From Pinus tabuliformis (Eukaryota; Streptophyta; Pinopsida; Pinales; Pinaceae): DNA of 64,000 nucleotides. This document shows positions 34,761 through 45,685 of the stretch, in pieces. The stretch spans positions 120,761,977 to 120,825,976 of the forward strand of contig CM062815.1 of assembly GCA_031772625.1 (NCBI GenBank). The letters are read 5' to 3'. Below the pieces are notes generated by a model. That model was given only the letters and a program-made list of their open reading frames with translations. It searched no databases and had not been told where the DNA came from. Positions within the stretch are counted from its first letter, which is position 1. Each line of letters starts with the position of its first letter. The translations under genes were made by a program, and so were the position numbers.

Positions 34761-34828
34761 GGGATCAAATGATACAGATTTCAAAGACTGTCGATACATT
34801 ATCAATACACTCTGCATTAGGAATTTTC

Positions 34829-35085
34829 CTAAACATAAATAAAAAAGCTACTTGCAGTAGTCCCATCATGAGCAAAAAGTACTTTTACATCAGCACCATA
34901 AATAATTTCATTAAAATTGACAATGTATGTAACCCACAAATGCTTAACATCCTTGTATTCACCCCAGAATTCAGAGCTATGGCATTGATCACCATGTTTG
35001 ATGTCTCCAACATAGTTAGGGTACACAACAAGAATCTTTCCCCGCATTGAAGCAACTATTGTTGGCCCATTAGTAAGAAGGCATT
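34829..35085 (-). pseudogene. Possible exon of an unrecognised host gene
   Basis: After an acceptor-like TGGTGCATCTACAG on the minus strand the frame reads CLLTNGPTIVASMRGKILVV, YPNYVGDIKHGDQCHSSEFW and GEYKDVKHLWVTYIVNFNEI without a stop for over 80 codons. It looks like a globular domain rather than a transposon protein, and I cannot name it. The 3' border is uncertain; a GT-type donor is not obvious, although GCAAGT occurs near 34856. Confidence 0.4.
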
Positions 35086-35712
35086 CTGTAGATGCACCAT
35101 GAGTCAAGTATTAGGAAACACAATATGCTTCACATGCATAAAACAAAACTGTTGTAATTTGTGGTTTCTGCAACAATTAAAACCGCTATACCCCTCCATG
35201 TTGCAACTGATACAACATTTCTTGGTTAAAGGAAAAGCAATGTGCTACTGGATTGGATCTTACCTTTTTAAATGTCTGATGCATTGAAAACATGACCTTG
35301 ACGATTTATTAAAAGGTAAAAGCACCAGGCAGGAAAGCTGCAAAAAAAGTTGTACAACTGATAAAAATTTGGGGGCAGAAAATGAGCTTGAGGGTCTATA
35401 TAATGTCAAGACACAAGCTGGTAAAAAAGCAGACAGCTGTACCACATTTAATATAAAGTTTAATCTACCATTATTACAATCAAAATGACATAGAATCGAA
35501 TTGTGTAAAATTTAGAAACAAACCCCAAACGGTCAAAACAAAATCATTTGAAATATGCATTGCAAACATATTAGAAAATGTATCACAAAAGTTAACATCG
35601 CTTCCTTTGACTATTAATAAAAATATTATGTATATCACTTTAATATAAAAAAGGGCAGGCCCCATAAGCATCTAGCACAAGCCTAGGAAATCTTACAGAA
35701 ACTTGTGATACC

Positions 35713-36400
35713 TTGGCAAATAATATTTTAGCTGTGGTTGAAGAATCCAGGTCTTTAAAAAGAATCTTGGAAGTGAAAACACAACTATTAGTATTTTGGC
35801 TTGAATCCCTAAATCTGACACCAGATTACTTTGATGATTTCAGACCCATTTCGTTATGCAATCATATAAGATCATCTCCAAATGTCAGAATATTAAAGCC
35901 TACTCTGGCTGAAGTCCCCTCTCCTGAGCAGTTTGGGTTTCTTGCAGACATGAATACCACTGATGCTAATGGTATAGGTCCCATAAAAGTCTGCATGCTA
36001 TAAAAGTGAAAAATATAGCTGCTATAGTAATCAAGTTAGATTGTTGTGTGTTGAGAGACGTTTCTTTTCTTCCTCTTTCTTGGTCTTGATGAATAGGTCT
36101 GCCTCTCAATTCTTCAGGCCCACTAGGGGACCAAGGCAGTGGAGTCTACCATCATCCCCCAATTGTTTCCTTTTGTGGCTGAAGGCCACAACAGGCTATT
36201 TAGCCTGCTTAACTCAAAGTCTCTGGCAACAAGTAACGAGGACCAAATATATTTTCCCTATTTCTTTGGAAGAAAAAATGTTCATCAAACCCACAACAAA
36301 TGCTTCAATTATTTGGAAGACTCCAGTCCCAGCCTTTCTTATCATTTAAACCTGGCTGTTTTGAAAAGTGAAAAATGACGGAGCACAAAACTAGGTATTA
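35713..36400 (+). mobile_element. LINE (L1-type) remnant, reverse transcriptase part
   Basis: Plus strand reading gives PDYFDDFRPISLCNHI and LAEVPSPEQFGFL, followed by MNRSASQFFRPTRGPRQWSL and then, in another frame, SSPQLFPFVAEGHNRLFSLL-like residues. These match the L1 reverse-transcriptase motifs F-R-P-I-S-L-C-N, S-x-E-Q-x-G-F and G-L-R-Q-G-x-P-L-S-P-x-L-F. Frame changes occur, for example around 36120-36170. A downstream portion is duplicated at 36215-38075. Confidence 0.7.
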
Positions 36401-38075
36401 ATGAGATCTTGACATTAGCTGATGCAAATGCACCAGAACAAAACTCAATGTGACAACATGGTCAGAAAGATGTGCAATTTTTTGGATTAAATAGTCATAA
36501 GCAGAATAGTGGACCTCCTTTATTCAAAAATTGCAAACCTGTTCAATAAGGCTAAGTATGGAAGAAGAGTTATGATGTGCTAAAACAACACTAGGAGTGC
36601 AAATCGTAAGGCAAGTTTGGGTTAACAACCAATTTCTTGGGAAATGAGAAAAATGAAGCATGCTGGTGGTGGAATCAAAGCAACTGTTAACCCAGACAAA
36701 GGCATACAGTCTGTAAAAAAAAAGGTTTAGAAGCTGCTGAAGAAACCCTAGTGCCAGTGGACCCTCTTCCATGACTTTATACAGTAGCCAATGATATTTT
36801 ACAATGGATAGGACTTGTTTTTGAATTTTAGGACAAATGGTTTCTTTGTGTACCTTTTTGTACTTGCAAAATGTAACTTTTTTCTCCTTTTAAATATGAA
36901 GTTATAATATTTGCCTTGATAAGGTAGCATTCCAATTCCTATAGAAAGTTTCAAGGAAATCCATGGATGGGAGGAATCAACTGCATATTACAGCAATGAA
37001 ACTCAAAGATATCAAAAAAAATATCCCTCACTTATGCAGCTAAGAGTTTATAAGAATGATTAACTCAAGGTCTTTGGCAGCAAGTAATGAGGACCAAATA
37101 TATTTTCCATATTTCTTTGGAAGACAAAATGTCCATCAAACCCACAACAAATGCTTCAATTATTTGGAAGACTCCAGTCTCAGCCTTTCTTATCATTTAA
37201 ACGTGGCTATTTTGAAAAGTGAAAAAGACGGAGCACAAAACTAGGTATTGATAAATGAGTGGACTTTGATGGCCAGCTACCCACACAACTTATCAAATGA
37301 CTTGACTTGGGGACACAAGACAATAGGAGATCTTGACATTAGCTGATGCAAATGCACTGGAACAAAACTCAATGTGACAACATGGTCAAAAAGATGTACA
37401 ATTTTTTGGATTTAATAGTCATAAGCAGAATAATGGACCTCCTTTATTCAAAAATTGCAAACCTATTCAATAAGGTTGAGTATGGAAGAAGAGTTCTGAT
37501 AGCTAAAACAACACTAGGAGTGCACATCGTAAGGCAAGTCTGGGTTAACAACCAATTTCTTGGGAAATGAGAAAAATGAAGCATGTTGGTGGTGGAATCA
37601 AAGAAACTGTGGAATGGAATGCACCCCTAAAATCTAGATTATTCTTTTGGTTAGCAAAGGCCAAGATTTTGTGTTCTTTGCATATTTAATGAACAAACAA
37701 CTCAATATACTACCCTAACAGACTCCCTTCAATCAGTTCTTGATCAGACAAAGAATACAGTCTGTCAAAAAAAAAGTTTAGAAGTTTCTGAAGAAACCCT
37801 GGTGCTAGTGGACCCTCTTCCATGACCTTATACAGTAGGCAATGAGATTTTACAGTGGATAGGAGTTGTTTTTGAATTTTAGGACAAATGGTTTCTTTGT
37901 GTACCTTGTTGTACTTGCAAAATGTAACTTTTTTCTCCTTTTAAATATGAAGTTACAATATTTGCCTTGATAAGGAAAGGTAGCATTCCAATTCCTACAG
38001 AAAGTTTCAAGGAAATCCATGGATGGGAGGAATCAACTGCGTACCACAGCAATGAAACTCAAAGATATCAAAAAG
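36215..38075 (+). repeat. Large direct duplication within the LINE remnant
   Basis: 36215-37022 and 37063-38075 are two copies of the same LINE-derived sequence, starting CTCAAAGTCTCTGGCAACAA / CTCAAGGTCTTTGGCAGCAA and ending CTCAAAGATATCAAAAA in both. Copy two is longer because it contains two segments absent in copy one (about 37244-37325 and 37615-37765). The second of these encodes WNGMHP and KSRLFFWLAKAKI-like residues of the LINE C-terminal zinc-knuckle region. Copy one therefore most likely lost these pieces. Similarity is high, so the duplication is fairly recent. Confidence 0.75.
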
Positions 38076-38450
38076 TAGGTTTATTTTTATTTAATAGGCC
38101 ATTGCAAGGTCGAAGAGCACAAAAAATGCATGGAAAAATGACAACATTTTGTCCAAAATTATAGTAGTATACATAATACTCATTTTGATTATTTCTCATA
38201 TGATTTAGTTATTACTTGTGCAGCCTAGCAAATGTGTCAAAATTTGAAAAATCAATAAAGCACCTCATAAAATCAATGATATAAAATCCAAGTGTGTATA
38301 ACACATTAATTGCAAGCATATGTTGTCCAGTGTCAATATATTAAAAGAAATTTCCTATAAAAGATAGGAAAAAAAGTTGGAATTGATGAGCATCACATTC
38401 CCAAAGCCATGATTTCATAAGAAAAAGAATAAGATCTGGCATTAACTTAC

Positions 38451-38590
38451 CTTAATAGGTCTTTGAACTTCTTCGTCACCATCATCAGAGATATTTATTG
38501 GCACAATAGGAGGAACCATTGTCATTTGGTGAAGCCGACATCGATGGCTCAGAGATGGTATATGCACTACATCAAAACGTGCTGAAGTTC
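38451..38590 (-). CDS. Exon of an unrecognised host gene (strong splice borders)
   Basis: A 140-bp minus-strand exon. The acceptor side reads TTTTATTGATGTGTTTCAG and the donor side AAG|GTAAGTT, both near-consensus. The only open phase reads TSARFDVVHIPSLSHRCRLH then QMTMVPPIVPINISDDGDEE and VQRPIK, without a stop across the exon. Composition is host-like. The acidic DDGDEE echoes VEDDGDEV in the segment at 47265-47430. I do not recognise the family. Confidence is good that it is a real exon, low on which gene. Confidence 0.55.
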
Positions 38591-38756
38591 CTGAAACACA
38601 TCAATAAAAGTAAAGTGATAAATAACTTATGTGACCAAACCTACAAAACTGTTACAGAGTAGACCAACAATGTCAATAGGATTTCATATAAACATTATAC
38701 CCATTCTGCCAACAACGGGTGAAAATCAGACTCATCTTGTGCATCACTTCAATCTA

Positions 38757-39159
38757 CCCCATGCAAAACTATAATTCTACAACCTAAAAGTTGTGTTTGA
38801 CTAAATTAGAATCCAAACACCTAACAAAATAGTCTAATTGATTCCATGGATCAAGGGCAAAACCACAATCTCAAATTTAGATTAAATTAATAAACTAGTG
38901 GATCAATTTAATTTGTGCTACCAATACAACCTATATTTTCTCTATCAATTATGGGTGCCCCATGCAAAACTATAATTCTACAACCTAAAAGTTGTGTTTG
39001 ACTAAATTAGAATCCAGACACCTAACAAAACAGTCTAATTGATCCCATGGATCAAGGACAAAACCACAATCTCAAATTTAGATTAAATAAGTAAACTAGT
39101 GGATCAATTTAATTTGTGCTACCAATACAACCTATATTTTCTCTATCAATTATGGGTGT
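38757..39159. repeat. Tandem duplication, about 201 bp unit x2
   Basis: CCCATGCAAAACTATAATTC through CTCTATCAATTATGGGTG occurs twice head to tail with only a handful of differences. A third short piece (TATGGGTGTATGCTAATGAAAT) recurs at about 39296. Noncoding, probably intronic. Confidence 0.85.
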
Positions 39160-39679
39160 ATGCTAATGAAATCACACATGTTAACATTCATATTGTACTT
39201 GGAAGCAGTTGGCATTTTAAGTAGAGACTTTCCCACATCTTAATATGTGGTGGATGCAAGAAGCATCTTGCCAATTCTTCCCCTCAGTTATTCAATTATG
39301 GGTGTATGCTAATGAAATAACATTGATCAGTCTTTCCCTATTCAGACAACGGATTAACAAACAAACAAAAGCAGGAATAGAACCTAACTTCAAATGATAT
39401 CATTTCTAGTACACTACATTGACAAAAGAAAAAATATATATTTTAGAGATAAAAATCCTAGAAATGATGATGTGAACAGAAAATATTATCGACTAGAATA
39501 CACAATCTCAAGTTAGGAGTGCTTCATTTTCTAATATTCCATTATGGAATACACTCCATAGGTATATTAAGTTTAGCTCCACATTCCTTTTGCATTCTTT
39601 GGTAAGTAATAAGGATGTGTTCACTGTTACAGAAAAGGTTCACTTGGAAGCAGGCCAAAGACTTGTGAACCAATACCTT

Positions 39680-40004
39680 GGACCAAATACCTGGGGTCAA
39701 CACTTTGGACAAGATATCTTGGACCAATACCATAGATCAAAATACCATGGACCAAATACCACGGACCAAAACTAAGTTTTCTAACATGTACGTACCTTTC
39801 CTTCCGTGAAAGTGCGTGTGTATGCCAAACGCGCCTTTTGGTCTACGAACCTGCGTGTACACGCGGCTTGATCAATGGGGAACCTGCGTATACCTCTATT
39901 TCTTCATTCCGAGAGTCTGAATTGTGATCTGTCATCTGAGTGAGTTTCCATCAAGGATAATACCTGTGTCATAGTGCCAAATCTATGTCATAATGCCAAC
40001 AATC
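39680..40004 (-). repeat. 3' LTR of Copia element E (part)
   Basis: Ends (plus strand) GTCATAATGCCAACA at 40004 and matches 46940-47264 closely, including the ACCATGGACCAAATACC minirepeats and the CCTGCGTGTACACGC motif. Confidence 0.85.
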
Positions 40005-40018
40005 TCCCCCTTTGGACT
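40005..40018 (-). other. Polypurine tract of Copia element E
   Basis: Minus strand AAAGGGGGAGAT directly before the TGTTGGCATTATG start of the 3' LTR, in the position where plus-strand synthesis is primed. Confidence 0.75.
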
Positions 40019-40769
40019 TGATGGCAGCCCCAAGTCACTCTCCCCCTTTGTCATCAAGGGCAAAGGGTTATGCTCCCCCTAAGTACATGCTGAATTCTAT
40101 GATATGCTGAAGTGTGCTGATTGAGCTCCATGATCGAGTCCATGCTCCCCCGAATATAAGAAAGGTCTGCAAAAAGATGTTCTAAAACAAGAACATGAAT
40201 TTATAAATACATCATAAATGACCTTCCTATCACCAATGACTCATACATACATCCATCTCCCAACCAAGTGGGGATATACCAGGTATTTATACATGTCAAA
40301 ACAAGAACATTACATCATCCATCCCATGCATAGTGGGGAAACAAAATAGGTTGTTTCATGACCTTGACATTAAAATATATACATGACATAGAGACCAAAT
40401 ATCTGAAACAAGACCATGATAGTTATCAACAAATATCATCAGCAGCATCTGTCTATCACTATCCAGACTAGCAACCATGACCTTCCCCTGAACATGTTCC
40501 ACCTGAATCAAAAACAACTGTGAATTTGTACCAAGATCTTCAAAGATAATGCCAACAATGCATTATTAGAAGTATATGCTCCCCCTGTGCCAGATGAGCA
40601 CTGTCAGACCCATATCAGACTCCTTTCATCCTGATTTTGGCCCACTGTTTTTCTTCAAACCAACATATACGTGACTATGTCCACAGAAACCAGTGTATGT
40701 ACACCGATACGCTTCCTGGAACTCACGTATAACCACTTTTCTCTGAAATAGATAAGTTTTAACAACAAG

Positions 40770-42145
40770 ATTATGCATCAAGTACTCCCAGCTTTTGTCT
40801 GAGATATTCAAATGTTTCTCTGGGCAGTGGTTTGGTGAATATATCAGCAACTTGTTCTTTGGAGGGAACATACTCCAATTTGACCTTTTTTTCAAGCACG
40901 TGTTCATGTAGAAAATAATATTTGATGGGTATGTGCTTGGTCTTGGAATGCATGACTGGATTCTTTGAAATATTGATTGCACTTGTATTATCACATAGAA
41001 TGGAGATGGGTGGAGTACATGTGATCTAAATGTCTTGCAATGTTTGCATCATCCAAAGGAGTTGTGTGCAACAAGATTTAGCAGCAACATATTCTGCTTC
41101 AGCTGTAGATAATGCAATTGAACTTTGTTTCTTGTTGAACCAAGACACTGATCTAGAGCCCATATAGAATGCACCACCACTGGTGCTTTTACTGTCATCA
41201 ACTCTTCTTTCCCAATATGCATCTGTATATGCATGAAGTGTAAGATCTGTATCTCTAGGATACCATAAACCAAAATTATGTGTACCTTGAAGATATTTGA
41301 AAATCCTTTTGACTGCCTGAAGGTGTAATTCCTTTGGATTTGCTTGGAATCTTCCAACTATTCTTACTACATGCATGATGTTCGATCGGGTACCTGTTAG
41401 ATAAATCAGACTGCTAATCATGGATCTGTAAGTTGGTTGATGTACTGCTGCTAATTCATCATTTGAGCTGAGACTGCATCTTGTTACCATTTGGGTACAT
41501 ACTGGTTTGGAATCTTCCATGCCATACTTTTTCAAGATCTGTTTGAGATATTTAGTTTGTGATAGAAAAATGCCATCTTTATGTTGTTGAACTTGTATAC
41601 CAAGAAAATATGTAAGCTCACCAAGCAGGGACATTTCAAATTCTTGTTGCATTACTGAAGCAAAATTCTGACTCATGGCTTCTTCATTGCTACCAAAAAT
41701 GATATCATCAACATACACAACAAGTATTAGCAATTTATTATTGTCAATATTTGTATATAGATTGCTATCAGTTGACCCTTTTAAAAAACCTTGTTGATGG
41801 AGATATTTGTCAAGCCGGTAATACTAGGCCCTTGGAGCTTGTTTTAAACCATAGAGAGCTTTTCTAAGTCTGCATACAAGTTTTGCATCATTTCCAAGAA
41901 TGAACCTATCTGGTTGCTCAATATAGAATTCTTCTTCTAAGTCTCCATTAAGAAAGGCGGATTTTACATCCATTTTGTATACTTTGAATTTCTGAAAGCT
42001 AGAAAGAGCAAGGAACATTCTTATAGCTTCAAGTCTAGCAACAGGTGCAAAAGTTTCTTCAAAATCTATACCTTCTTGTTGAGCATATCCTTTACAAACA
42101 AGTCTGGCCTTGTTTCTAATAACTTCTCCATTTTCATTCAACTTG
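40770..42145 (-). pseudogene. Reverse transcriptase and RNase H of Copia element E
   Basis: Contains [57 protein letters not shown] and [14 protein letters not shown]. Next come the catalytic box LVVYVDDIIFGSN (about 41720-41685), FLGIQVQQHKDGIFLSQTKY, and the RNase H segment LHAYTDAYWERRVDDSKSTS, SWFNKKQSSIALSTAEAEYV and HVLEKKVKLEYVPSKEQVAD. The order and motifs are standard for Copia. Broken. Confidence 0.9.
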
Positions 42146-42204
42146 TTTTTGAATATCCATTTAGTTCCTATGATATTCTTATCATGAGGTCTAGGAACTA
42201 ATTC

Positions 42205-43161
42205 CTAGGTATTATTATTTTCAATTTGCTCAAGTTCTTCATTCATGGCTTTGACCCAACATTCATCTTTACATGCTTCACTTACATTTTGAGGTTCGGT
42301 GGAGGATAGTAATGCTAGATAGCTTGAAGCTTCTGAAATAGTTCTTCTTGTCTGCACACCTGCCTCTTTTTGTCCCAAAATTTGAGTCTCTGGATGATTT
42401 TTCTGAACATACCTGGACGGAGTCTTTTCTTCTACCATTATCTCTTCTTTTGGTGCTTCATTGGTTCCTTCTTTAGAATTAGTCTGATTTGATGTGGAAG
42501 GATAATCCTCATCTTCTTCATGCTCTTCGGTTTTTATTTGCCTTGGATTTTTGCATGTTTCATCAACCACAACATCAATACTTTCAAAAAATTTCCCAAG
42601 TCTTTTATTATAACATTTATATCCTTTACTTCGGGAAGAGTAACCAAGGAGAATACCTTCATCTGCTCTGGGTTCAAACTTACCAAGCTTTTCATCAGTC
42701 CTTTTGATGTAACATTTGCTTCCAAAAACTTTGAAGTATTTTATAGTAGGAGTCTTACCATACCCAAGTTCATGAGTTTGAGTGTTGTTTACCCATATGT
42801 TTGTTTTGTTGAGAATAGTGATGACAGTGAATGAAGCTTCACCCCAGAAGGTTGCAGGAGTTCCAGATTCATCTAACATAGCACAAGCCATTTGTTGAAC
42901 AGTTTTGTTCGTCCTTTCTACCACTCCATTTTGCTGAGGAGTCCTTGCAGTGGAGAATTCCCGTTTTATTCCATGTTCTTCACAAAAGTCAAAGAATTCA
43001 TCCGAGGTAAATTCCCCTCCTCGATCAGATCTGAGGCATTGGATTTTATGATCTGATTCATTCTCAACCAGAGCTTTGAAGGCTTTGAATTTTTCAAATG
43101 CTTCATCTTTATGCTTTAGAAGTCCTATCCAACACATTCTGGAAAAATTATCAATGAACAA
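42205..43161 (-). pseudogene. Integrase region of Copia element E
   Basis: 318 open codons. Catalytic core: FIDNFSRMCWIGLLKHKDEA (Asp), CLRSDRGGEFTSDEF (Asp) and REFSTARTPQQNGVVERTNK (Glu). Then VFGSKCYIKRTDEKLGKFEP and GILLGYSSRSKGYKCYN, followed by an acidic linker (TEEHEEDEDYPSTSN) towards reverse transcriptase. All three catalytic acids of the D,D-35-E core are visible. The zinc-binding part lies further upstream, at about 43250-43500. Confidence 0.9.
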
Positions 43162-43545
43162 TATAAAGTATTCTTCTCCATGAGGTGACTTTTTCCTTGA
43201 TGGACCACATAAATCAGTATGAACAAGTTCAAGAGGCTTACTGGCTAATCCTTCCTTTTTAGGGAAATGTGACCTGGTTTTCTTACCAAATTGACATGAT
43301 TTGCATATTGTATTTTTTGGAATGCTGATATCAGGAAGATCACGAACAACATGGAATTTGCATGCTTTCCTTATTTAAGGGAAGCTTAGATGCCCCAATC
43401 TTCTGTGCCATAGCCAGTGTTCATCATTTTTTCTTAGATAGCACTGTTGTTGTCCTCCCTTGAGTATGTATAAGTTATTTGGAGTTCTTATACCTTTGAT
43501 CACAGTTTCACCTATATCAAGCTCACGAACAACACATCCATTTGA

Positions 43546-44022
43546 TCAAAATACTACTTCATTTCCTTGATCACACATTTGACTGACACTCAACAGGTTA
43601 TGCTTTAGACCATCAACATACATAACATTTCTAGCTTTAACCTTTTCTTTTAAGAGAACAGAGCCTTTACCTTTTATGACAGCAGGAGTGTCATTTCCAA
43701 ATGAGACCTTCTTTTCCTTTTCTAAGGCATTATATGACTGAAGTTTTTCTTTGTCACTTGTCATGTGTTTTGAGCATCCACTGTCGATATACCATTGATT
43801 TTCTTGTCCTTTTGCATACAAGGCTATACCACATCTTTCTAGTTGCTGCTCTTTATTTTTCCATATTTTAGGACTTAATGAAGTTTGCTCCTTCTGAGAT
43901 GTTTGCCGAAATTTACTCCTGCATCCAAATTCTTCATGACCGAAGTTGTTGCAGATAGAGCATTCTATTTCATTTTCAAGAAGATGAGACTTATTGTAAG
44001 TCCGTTTCATGATCCTTGTCAC
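43546..44022 (-). pseudogene. Second zinc knuckle and protease of Copia element E
   Basis: Begins with a CCHC-like knuckle CSICNNFGHEEFGC (about 43962-43921). The aspartic protease follows with NQWYIDSGCSKHMTSDKEKL (D-S-G at about 43785), VSFGNDTPAVIKGKGSV and HNLLSVSQMCDQGNEVVF. The N-L-L-S-V-S-Q motif is the standard Copia protease end. Two separate knuckles flanking a long linker fit the Sire-type gag. Confidence 0.85.
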
Positions 44023-44119
44023 ATTCCTTTAATTTCGTGCTTCTCTAGTCATGATGGTCTTCTAAGCAACACATTGAGCAGCTTTGTGTCCAAAGTTATG
44101 ACATGAAAAACATTGGTCA

Positions 44120-45625
44120 TTAAAGAAGTTCCCTGCGATTATCGAATCTACTGACCTGGTGATTGTAGTTTCTATTGATATTCATTCTTGAAGCGGATTG
44201 AGTATGATTTACCTGAGGTTTGTTGTAGCTTCTGTTCATACTTGAAGTAAATTGGGCCTGATTTACCTGGTGATCTTCTTTATGCCTTTGCTGACGATTG
44301 TCAAACTGTTCACTACTCTTTGCTGCATCAAGATAGCTTTTAGTGGAGGTTGAAGGCCTCTGTGATTGAGATGCTTCTTCAGTATATCCAAGACCTGTCT
44401 TTATCAGAGGAGAATGCTGCACTTTGATAATTTCATTTAATGTTTCTGATCCTTTAGAAAATCTAAGATTGAGAGATTTTGTTTTCTCAATATCCTTTCT
44501 TAGACCCACAATTTCACATTCCAGTTTTTCATTGTGTTTTTCTCTTTCAACAAGTTGGAATGTCAAAGTATCTATAATCATATTATTTTCTTCTAAGCAA
44601 ATTTTGAGTTTAGATATTTCTTCATAAAAATCATATTCATCTAAAGCATCCAAGAAATTATCATCTTCAAAAGCCATCAAAAGTCTATAGTCATTACTAT
44701 TTTCATCTTCATCACTATTAGATAGACCATCACTATCTTCATGCGTATAGTATCTTTTCTTACTTACACTTTGCTTTCTATTCCATTTTGCTGATTCTTT
44801 ACCTTTATCAAGCTTATCTTTATGAGGACACTTGGCATCATAATGACCGACTCTTCCACAAGTAAAACATTTGAAAGGTAGTTTACCTCTGAATCTTCCA
44901 GAACCCCGTTGAAGGTTTTTGACAAAGTTTGCTTCTTCCTCTCCTTCTAACATATGTCCTAATTCATTGAGTTCTTCTCTTCCTGAAGCTTTATATGCAG
45001 CTTCTCTCATTTCTGATGGACTTCCTTTTCTCATTTCGAAAGTAGTTAAGATTTCGTGCAGCTATGTCAGAGTAATAGTCTGAAGATCCTGCTTTTCTTC
45101 TATGGCAGATAATTTTGATTCAAACTTAGTAGACAAGGATCGCAAAACCTTGTCAACTAAAGTGACTTCTTTTATCTCTTCACCCAAATTCTTCACGCAA
45201 TTAACAATCTCATCTATACGTAAGAAGTAACTAGCTATACTTTCATCATTGTGCATTTTAAGAGTTTCATATTGAATTCTGAGAGTTTGCAGTTTTTCAT
45301 GTTTTACCTGAGTGTCTCCTTCATAGCTTAGAATGATCTTGTCCCATATTTCTTTGGTGGATTTTAGCTCCATAACTTTGAAAAATTCTGATTGTGATAG
45401 AATCGCCAATAATGTATTGACAGCCTTGGCATTGGTTTCATATTGCTTTTTACCTGCCGCATCTGTAGGAATTTCCAATGGAAATGTATATCCTCCTTCC
45501 ATGATCTCCCATACATCTGTTCCAAGATATTGAAGATAGGTTGTGGTTCTTACCTTCCAATAAACGAAGTTGCTCCCATCAAAGATTGGTGGTCTGATGG
45601 ATCCCTCTTTTTCGTGGTTACTCAT
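44120..45625 (-). pseudogene. Gag region of Copia element E
   Basis: Starts MSNHEKEGSIRPPIFDGSNF, then VYWKVRTTTYLQYLGTDVWE, MELKSTKEIWDKIILSYEGD, and QYETLKMHNDESIASYFLRI with EIVNCVKNLGEEI: the UBN2-type Copia capsid. A CCHC knuckle CFTCGRVGHYDAKC follows at about 44869-44828. Next is an acidic stretch with SDEDENSNDYRLLMAFEDD and coiled-coil-like residues (LVEREKHNEKLECEIVGLRK). The long C-terminal extension is typical of Sire/Maximus gag. Confidence 0.85.
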
Positions 45626-45671
45626 GATGATGGATCTTCCTTCAAGCGATCAAGCTTCTTCTAAAGGACCT

Positions 45672-45682
45672 GCTCTGATACT
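45672..45682 (-). other. Primer-binding site of Copia element E
   Basis: Plus strand GCTCTGATACT, i.e. AGTATCAGAGC on the minus strand, three bases from the LTR end. One base differs from the usual TGGTATCAGAGC, which is complementary to initiator tRNA-Met. Confidence 0.8.
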
Positions 45683-45685
45683 AAT

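Noticed and set aside
42489-45664. Plus-strand reading frames across Copia element E
   Set aside because: They are shadows of integrase, gag and protease on the minus strand.
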